DNA of 64,000 nucleotides from assembly GCA_001414345.1 (NCBI GenBank), contig LLCB01000018.1, positions 124,001 to 188,000 on the forward strand, in the 5' to 3' direction. Under the pieces are notes generated by a model, which was given only the letters and a program-made list of their open reading frames with translations, did not search any database and had not been told where the DNA came from. Source of the DNA: Hymenoscyphus infarciens. Its lineage: Eukaryota > Ascomycota > Leotiomycetes > Helotiales > Helotiaceae. A program made the position numbers and the translations under genes. Below are positions 56,448 through 64,000 of the stretch, piece by piece (the stretch's first letter is position 1; every line of letters starts with the position of its first letter).

Positions 56448-57280
56448 TTAAGAGAGGTTACTCGACTGATTGAAGAGAAGCTACTATAAATATAAGAAAG
56501 AATAAGGCTTTTTAAAAGTAAAAAGAACTACGAGTAGTATAAATAGTAATATAACGTAGTTATAATAGAGAATATACTACCTACTAACTATAGAGGTCTT
56601 CTAAAGCCTACTAGGCTAGGAGAGAGAGAGCCTTACCTATTAAAAAGCGTCTATTTAAAAGGTATCGCTTCTAATAGCTTAGAGTAAAGTATCTCTTAAA
56701 AGTATTCGAAGTCTATCTTCCTAGTATCTAAATATCTATATCTAATACCTTATTATTAGAAGTATATTATACAGCGCCTCTATATAGACTATGTTCTAAA
56801 TATAATATACTATTACTAACGCCGACTATTTAAAGGCAGTAGCGTAAAGAGCTAATATATCGGTTTCTTATAAAGAAGCCGCTCTCTTAGCGAAAGAGTA
56901 GTATTATAGAAGGTTAAGAATCGAGAGTAAATAGTGCTTAAAGTACTACTATAGAGTAGGTAGGTAATCCTATACCTAATACTAATATCTCTACTCTTAT
57001 ATACTTATAGTTTAATTTACTCGATTATAGATATATAATTACGTATTCGTCTTCCTTAGCAAAAGTAATATCCTGTTATTAAAGGCGTATATATATAAAT
57101 ACTCTATAGTTAACTAAATTAGCATCTTTATACGTGATCTCCGTAATATAAAGAAATCCTATAAAAGCTAGCTTTATAGCGGCTTTGAAGTTAAGGCTAT
57201 CGATCTATCTTAGCTATAGAACCTAAGGCCTAGCCTCTAGAGCTTAAGAAGTAATCTAGTATAATTATAGCATTAATAAA
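56448..57280. other. AT-rich RIP-mutated DNA, no gene
   Basis: No reading frame survives. Recurrent TAA/TAG and a lack of C-rich sequence resemble degraded transposon DNA, but no domain could be read. Confidence 0.5.
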
Positions 57281-58293
57281 TGTTGAAAGCCTAGTGAATA
57301 GGAGTATGTCAGTCACGTGGCTACTCACTAGCGTAGGCACTAGCGTCATCCCAGGGCATAAATAGTCGGCTTAGGCTACACTTAGCAAATTGAAGAGTTT
57401 CCGTCATACATTTACAATAGGTTATAAGACCCGGGACGCTTTATATACCTCCGATATTATATAGTATATAGAGCCTTCCCGCCCCTAGGAGCAAAGTCCT
57501 AAATCAAGGTTCCTTTTCAAAGGGTAAGCACGATAAGGTAGCTTAAAGTAACCGCCCGTCACCTCAAATTCGTCTTTTCCGCTAAGAAGGCTAGAAACCG
57601 CGCTAGATACGAGATACTAAAAGAACGTTAGTGCTAGTGCCAGATGCTAAGTAACAAAAGCCAAATTAAAAGCTAGAAACCGTGCCAGATATAAGATGCC
57701 AAGAACGTTAGTACCAGTGCTAGATACTAAGTAACGAAAGCTAAACAGTTCGGAATAGACATCACTTAGTAGCCATCTACAAAGAAGCTACTAGATCACA
57801 ACAGCAAAGGAACAGCAAGTCAGAAACCGAAACGACAGTTCCACCTTACGCTAACCTACATTCACCTTCCTACCAGGCATAAGGAAGTAGGAAGTTATAC
57901 TCGGCCACGAAGCGAGCCGAACCAATTATCAAACTCTATAACTCAAAAACAATTCACTCTATAAAAGCTACAAAGGTCCTCCTTATAACTAAAATAACTA
58001 AAACAGTTACTTATAATCCAGGATAGAGGGTAGAAAGTACTCGCTAAGGCTACAGATAGGGGGTATAAAACTAGAAGGAAGAAAGGATAGTAAAGAGGTA
58101 AAAAGAGAGATATAGAAGCTAGGTAGTAGGAGCAGCTAAGCGCCTAAGAGAGTGTATTAAAAGCCTAGTAAATAGGAGTATATCAGTCACGTAGCTACTC
58201 ACTAGCGTAGGCACTAGCGTCATCCCAGGGCATAAATAGTCGGCTTAGACCACACTTAGCAAATTGAAGAGTTTCCGCCATACATTTACAACA
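57281..58293. mobile_element. compact LTR element (TRIM-like), 1013 bp
   Basis: Two direct terminal repeats, 57281-57419 (139 bp) and 58153-58293 (141 bp), begin TGT and end in CAATA and CAACA. The outer ends TGTTG and CAACA are inverted, as in LTRs. The element is flanked by ATAAA at 57276-57280 and 58294-58298, a 5-bp target duplication. The LTRs differ by a 2-bp indel and about eight G/A or C/T transitions. The internal part of about 730 bp has no long frame. Two similar segments of about 70 bp (starting near 57590 and 57671) share AACGTTAGT and CTAAGTAACGAAAGC-like phrases. Short LTR elements without coding capacity are called TRIMs. Its richer GC than the surroundings suggests later insertion into already degraded DNA. 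Confidence 0.75.
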
Positions 58294-58298
58294 ATAAA

Positions 58299-61100
58299 GG
58301 CTCCGCCTTCTTCTTCTTATAAGAGCTCTATATTACTTAAACACCTACTATAATTCAATATAAAAGCAGAGACTTAAATAGCTTTAGATCTAAGTTACGC
58401 TCTATATATATTAATCAAATCATAGAAAGGCTAATTTATATAGAGTCTACTTTTAAAAGTCTTTAACTAATCCTACTATATACTTTTCTTAAAACCTACT
58501 TATAAAGTACTAAAGTCGTTACTAGCTACGGTTACTAGAGTCTCTTAACCTAGAACCTCTTAAAAGAGTATATATATATACTATATACCTTCTAAGTATT
58601 TAGTAAGAGGCTATAATAGAGAAGTCTTATATATATTTTAGATATTCTAACTTTATCTTTTATATATTTAAGGTAATTAAGAGAGAGATTATTAAATTAA
58701 GAGACTACTAGTATAGGTATTAATTAGCTACTATTCTATATAAATTATATAAGAGAGTATCTATTAAGATATTATCTACTTCTAGTATATACTCTAATTA
58801 TATATTAATATTAAATTAAATAGCTAAGTATAAAGTAGCTTATAAGAGGCGATTTTAGTAAGAGTATCTTAAGAACTACTTAAGAAGTCTGATCTATATA
58901 GTAGTATTATCTATATAGATAATTACTCTCTTTATTACCTATACCTCCTTTTATTATTTAAAGAATGCTTTTACTACTTTAATCTTAAAGATATTTATAT
59001 TAAATTAAGAGTTCTTTCTAATCTTTAAAAGAGGTAACTAAAGAGCGTATTCTTTTAGTAGTATATATATATACTCTTACTAAATATATCTTAGATTGTC
59101 TACTTCTAAAAAGAAGGCCTCTAAGCCTTTAATAAAGGTATTATAAAAAAGGTATATATATAACTAGATATTATTAAAGAAGTATATACTATTAAACTAT
59201 ATATAACAGTACGAAATACACACAACTACAGTAGAGGCATATAGGAGTGCGTATAGTAGAATGACGTATATAAATGCTAGGTACTAATATAGAAGAAAAC
59301 AATCACTATCTCTCTACTATACCGAACATAAACGTCTATATATAAGAAGGTTAGAAGCTTCTAAGTTCCGACAATAATAATAACCGAGCCCTGCCTAATA
59401 TAGCTAATACTAAATAATAAGAGCTAAAAAGCTAAATATATAACCTCTGATCTTTTAGAAAGCTAAATATATAATATCTAAACCTTAATCCCTTCTATAT
59501 ATAAATGTCGAATATTAATACCTTTAGTACTTCGCTCGTATAAGTATCGGTTATTTATAATCTTAGCCCTAGGGGTATTAGGGGTATCGGCACTGCTTAG
59601 AGGTATTAGCAGTTTTATAAATACCGACAATTCAGGATAGTACTATTACATAATAATCTAGCTATTATATAATAATCTAAGATAGTATACTATTATATCC
59701 CCTCTCCTTTAAAAAGACTTGTCTTAAGTCTTCTATTAGTAATCGACATAGTATTAAGTCGATTAGAGTATTATTTATCTTTTTATTATAAAGAATATAA
59801 GTTATCTTACTATTATAGTGTCTAGTAGTCGAGGTGGGGTCGGTGGCTAGTAGTATTATTATTTAAGAGCTAATCGCTCTTTGTTTACTACTATATACTA
59901 TATAATAATAAGATACGAATAGAAGAGAAGCTAATAATTAGCTAGTAGGTAAAAAGTAGTACGCTACTGCAGAGTTATCGTGTTCTTACTATTATCATAT
60001 GTTATAATAGTAATTATTAAGCGATAAATAATAATCGTAAAGCAATAGCTATTATTATAAGTAGTATATTAGTAGACGACTTTTTCTAATTCTAACTTCT
60101 CTTCTTCTTTTCTTTTCATCTAAATAATATAAACAGTAAGAATACCTTCTAATCAGGTATATTCTTATATACTAACTTATCTTCTCAGAATACACATATA
60201 TATTATATATATATATATAAAAGTAAGTCTTTCTCTTCTTAATCAGACCTAATTTAGAGCTAATCTAATATAGTAAAATACCTCTTCTATGTTCTCCTAG
60301 TACGCTTTTAGCTACTTACTAAGTCTGCTATATTTAGTGTCTTCGAGTAAAATCTTAGAACAGAGATTATATATACGTTTTTAAGAAGCTAAAGTTAAAG
60401 AAGTATAGGTATTATATAAAGTAGAATACTATATATATCCTAGTAAGTTTAATCTTAAATATATACTAAATCCGTTTTAACTTAGATAGTTACTATAGTT
60501 TATTAGGAAGGAGTTTAGTATACTTAAGAGTAAGAAGGAAAAGGAGGAGATTAAGAAGGCTACTAAAGCCTTAGATAAGGTATTAGTCGTTACTAATATA
60601 GAGGTACTAAAGAATAGTTTAGAGGTATAGTTTACTCTTCTAGAGGAGACTTAAGCACTTTATACTAAGGTTATTATAAGTACTCTTTACTTATTAGAGC
60701 GGTTTTAGTTACTAATATTTAATAGTTCTTACGCTATACTATAGAGGGTAGAACCTCTATCTAAACCTAGGTTTAGGTTCTCTTTAAGGCCTACTTAAAG
60801 AGTTTATAAGCGTCTCTCCTAAAGCCGGTTATAAGAGGTCGTCGAGGTAAGAAGCGTCTCTATAAGGAGGAGGTAGTAGAGGAAGAGCTAATTTAGGCTC
60901 TTTATACTTAAGAGGGTAGAGAGGAGGATAATAAGTTAGAGGAAGGAGAGGCTATAGCTTAGAGAGAGTTAGTAGACTCTATTTTAGTAGTAACTTAGTC
61001 TTAGTTCTTTACTTTAATAATTTTAAACATTCTTACTAGTTAGTGTTTTATCTTAGGTTTTTATTATAAGTTCCTTATTAAAGGTAACTAGAATTAGAGA
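58299..61100. other. AT-rich RIP-mutated DNA, no intact gene
   Basis: No frame survives. A less AT-rich patch lies at about 59210-59400 and could be an LTR or other repeat end. The plus strand at about 60530-60620 reads KSKKEKEEIKKATKALDKV between stops, a coiled-coil-like relic that could derive from a transposase or gag protein, but this is not secure. Confidence 0.45.
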
Positions 61101-61129
61101 GTATTAATATTATAAATTAACTCTTTTAT

Positions 61130-64000
61130 CTAATTCTTATCTAATTCTTATATATTAAGCTATTTAGAGAGGTGTTAGAGTAGTCCTAGTTCTTCTAGAT
61201 ATTTAGTATAAAAGTCTCTTAGATAATATAGTAAACTCTGAAAATTATTTATAGAATACTAAGTAGGATCTAAATCGTATCTAACTTATTTTACCTAGTA
61301 TTATAGCTATCTTCTAAAAAGTCTACTACTAAGTATTTCTTATATCTCCTATTCTTATATACTTTTAATAATGTCTAGTAGAAGCTCTAGAGCCTCTTAT
61401 CCTAGTAGAGGGGTATTCAGATCTTTTAAAAGTATATTAGAGGTAAAAACATTATAAATTAATAAGCTTTTAGGAAGTTTTAGCCTATAGAAGTATTCTA
61501 TACGTTCTAGTATTTTAAAAGGTCTTATCTACTATTTAGTAAGCTTTTAGCTAAGACGATTTATCTTAAGATTCTTAGTAGATAAGTAGACTTTATCTCT
61601 AACGTCTTAGTTAATAGCTCTTTAGTACTAGTTTATACTATCCTCTATCTTTTTCTAAGCCTTATCTATATTATTTTTAGCTATCTTCTAAGTAGAGTAT
61701 ATATATTAGGCCACTTTTACTACCTTATTATAGTTAAGTTGTTTCTAGGGAATAGAAGTCTTTAGCGTATTCTAGTTCTATAAAGTCTTTAGGTTATGTC
61801 TAAACTTAAGCTAATAAGAGGTTATACTAATAGATAAGTATAGAAGTGTTATTTATACTCTATCTATTAGAGAGATTAATTTACTCTAGTTATCTTAATA
61901 GTAGGTTATAAAGAGCTTTAGTCTTTAATCGATATATTAGTTTATTATCTTTATCTATCTGTCTATCTATTTATAGTAGGTAGTACTAAGCTTAAACTTA
62001 ATACTAATTATTTAATAAAATTTAGTTTAAAATAATAATATAAATTAAGGTCTTTAATTAGATATAATTAATTTAAAGTAGTAGCTAAAATAGTAAATCT
62101 ATTAAATAAAAAGTTTAGCTAGTTTTTTAGCGTCTGTAGTCAAGTAATAGAGTATTAATACTAAATCCTTTCTAAGTTAGTTAATAAATACTAATATAGT
62201 ATTAAATCTATGTTTATCTTTTAAGAATAATTTAAAGTTTATATATAAATGTTATATAGAATAGTTAAATATAAATAGAGAGTAAAGAAAGCCTTATTAC
62301 TTAGTTTATTAAGAATAGGAGTATTTATAAGCTTAATAATTCCCTACATATCTCCTATAGTCTAAAAACATTCTAGCCTAGTAGTAGTATTATACTAATA
62401 ACTAGTATATCTTTTTCGTACTTAGGTAAGTACTAGATACTTAGTTATAGACTTCTTAGATTAGTTTTATATAGAGTTTAGTATTCTTTTAAATATAAAG
62501 TTAATTCTTAAAAAGTAGTAAATTATCTAATAAGAGATAGTATCTATTTAGAAGTTAATAACGTTCTTTTTAAAAGGAGTATAAGTTATCTTCTTTTAAC
62601 TTCTAAATCGTATCTAAACTTGTTCCTAGAATATCGTCTAACTAAATTATATTAAGAGAGGTAGACTATTCTTATAAAAAGGTTTAAGTAAGTTTAGTAT
62701 TAATTTAAGAGTCTAAATAATTAGGTACTAAAAGAGTATATAAGCGGCTATCTACTTTAGCTTAATTATAGGTTTTTAGATCTTACTTATATTAGGTTAA
62801 TATATTTACTTTTTAATTACTCTTCTTAGACGTAAATCAGATCTAGAAGTTAAAGTCTAATAGAAACTCTATCTATTAGACTTACTTAGCTATAAGTAGC
62901 TTAGTTATTATAAAGTATTCTAATAATCTATAATTTAAATATATATTAATATACTTTTAATATAATATAAGTTTAAGACGTTATTTCTTAAAAGCTTTTA
63001 TAATAATAAATAGCTCTTTATTATAGATCTCTTAGTTTAATTTATAGCTAACTAAGACGTATAAGTAGAACCTAATAGAGTACTAAAAGCTATTATATTA
63101 TTATAAGAATATATCTACTATTACTTCTTTTAAGGAGTCTATTTTTACTTTTATATTATAATTAAGGTTAAAGTAGTATAAAGTTTATATAGTAAGTAGC
63201 TAGGTTCTTAGTACTTTAAAGGCTTTATTATATTTAAGTATTTATAAAAACGGCTCTATAGAGTGTATTATTATAGTTAGAGGTTTAGTAATTTTAGTAT
63301 AATCTTTAATAAATTATTTATAAAATCCTATAAACCCTAGATAAGACTTTATATCTATTATAGTGTTAGGTTAAACCTAGTTTTATAAAGGCTCTACTTT
63401 TTCTAGATTAACTTCGAGTTCTTTTATAGTTAAGATAAATCCTAAGTATTTAACTCTAGTAATACTAAATTTGCTTTTCTTAATATCTACTTAAAGTCCT
63501 ACTTCTTAAAGCCGATTTAGAACCTTTTTAACCTATTCCTTATATTCTTTAATAGTGTTTAAATAAATTAAAATATTATCTAAGTAAGTAATATAGAAGT
63601 TGTCTAAATAGTTGATTAAGACGTTGTTTATATAACGTTAATAAGTAGTAAAGCTATTATAGAGTCTAAAAGAGAGAACCTTATATTTATATATACTATA
63701 CTTAGTTCTAAACGTAGTTATCTCTTCTAAGTTAGGGTCTATTTAGATATAATAAAAAGCTTATCTAATATCTAATTTAGTAAAGATTTTAGCTATTCTT
63801 ATCTTAGAAAAGAGCTTATTAATATAAGGGATTAGATAGAGATTATTTTAGGTTAGAGCGTTTAGCTTCTTATAATTAATATAGAACTATAACTTATTAC
63901 TATTAGCCTTTTTAATAAAGAGTATAGAAGAGGCGAAAGAGCTATTACTATTAATAATAAACCTCTTATCTAGGTTCTTTATAAGATACTCTTTTATAGC
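61130..64000 (-). mobile_element. RIP-degraded Ty3/gypsy chromodomain retrotransposon, pol part, running off the edge
   Basis: Read on the minus strand with stops ignored, the right end shows FASSILFIKKANSNKL and YINYKKLNALT (63990-63830), then IFTKLDIR, EEITTFRTKYSIYKYKVL and YLDNILIYLN (about 63800-63540). This is the order of the Ty3/gypsy reverse transcriptase, with YLDN in place of YLDD. KKSKFSITRVKYLGFIL follows. At about 61520-61130 come the end of pol, YRLKLPKSLLIYNVF, and a chromodomain-like stretch (EILSSRLFRR, VKxVRYDLDPT, LRDFYTKYLEELG). RNase H and integrase should lie between. Stops sit where Gln or Trp codons are expected, consistent with RIP. The 5' part and one LTR are beyond the window. 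No left LTR was identified. Confidence 0.7.

Noticed and set aside
57480..57560. GC-richer patch in AT-rich DNA, possible rRNA piece
   Set aside because: It belongs to the interior of the LTR element at 57281-58293 and no rRNA landmark could be recognised.
60300..60900. Relic with KSKKEKEEIKKATKALDKV, possibly a transposase or gag tail
   Set aside because: Too few residues between stops and no catalytic motif. Family and strand cannot be fixed.
1..64000. tRNA genes, rRNA genes and CRISPR arrays
   Set aside because: Looked for T-loop phrases, rRNA landmarks and regularly spaced repeats on both strands. None was convincing, though a covariance-model scan (tRNAscan-SE) was not possible here.

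Overview
The window is nuclear DNA of a filamentous ascomycete. The protein-coding genes carry short introns of about 48-95 bp with GTAAGT-like donors, and the recognisable proteins are fungal housekeeping factors (Prp4, Rad17, Cog8) and fungal-type families (Fig1-like, TLC, SRR1-like, Ser/Thr-rich GPI proteins). The gene-poor parts are AT-rich. Repeat copies there differ almost only by C-to-T and G-to-A changes, the footprint of repeat-induced point mutation (RIP). A Leotiomycete-like fungus is plausible, but the species cannot be told from the sequence.

Layout. 1-5.2 kb: gene-poor, AT-rich at the left end, only doubtful small ORFs. 5.2-10.1 kb: a gene cluster (TLC-domain membrane protein and amidohydrolase on minus, then a divergent Cog8 gene on plus). 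10.1-16.6 kb: a graveyard of a reverse-transcriptase relic, a HET-like fragment and a frameshifted secreted metallopeptidase-like gene. 16.6-18.4 kb: a short-chain dehydrogenase (SDR) gene broken by a 961-bp hAT-type element with exact 8-bp target duplication. 20.2-26.8 kb: Fig1-like protein, O-fucosyltransferase-like type II membrane protein, F-box protein and a Ser/Thr-rich GPI-type surface protein, all on plus. 27.5-27.8 kb: a truncated hAT-type fragment. 29.4-34.2 kb: a 1529-residue Gln/Pro-rich protein with five evenly spaced Cys-pair modules. 35-38.2 kb: poorly known and decayed genes. 38.8-43.6 kb: Prp4 and Rad17, both minus. 44-46.7 kb: a small hypothetical paralogue and a GPI-type protein with an internal duplication. 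48.7-50.7 kb: a complete 516-bp hAT-type element, then an SRR1-like gene. 52.0-55.8 kb: a 1270-residue protein with an N-terminal SAP domain, a Ulp1/C48-like peptidase region, a second predicted OTU/papain-like cysteine-peptidase region and a Lys/Ser/Pro tandem-repeat tail. 55.8-64 kb: RIP-degraded transposon DNA with a 172-bp direct repeat, a compact LTR element with intact target duplication (57281-58293), and a minus-strand chromodomain Ty3/gypsy relic running off the right edge.

How it fits together. Conserved housekeeping genes lie in a few compact blocks, separated by transposon-rich stretches that hold broken genes, fungus-specific families and small unknown ORFs. The window shows no biosynthetic cluster, CRISPR array, rRNA or recognisable tRNA. 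The most unusual item is the SAP/two-peptidase protein at 52-55.8 kb, which sits directly against the RIP-mutated island.
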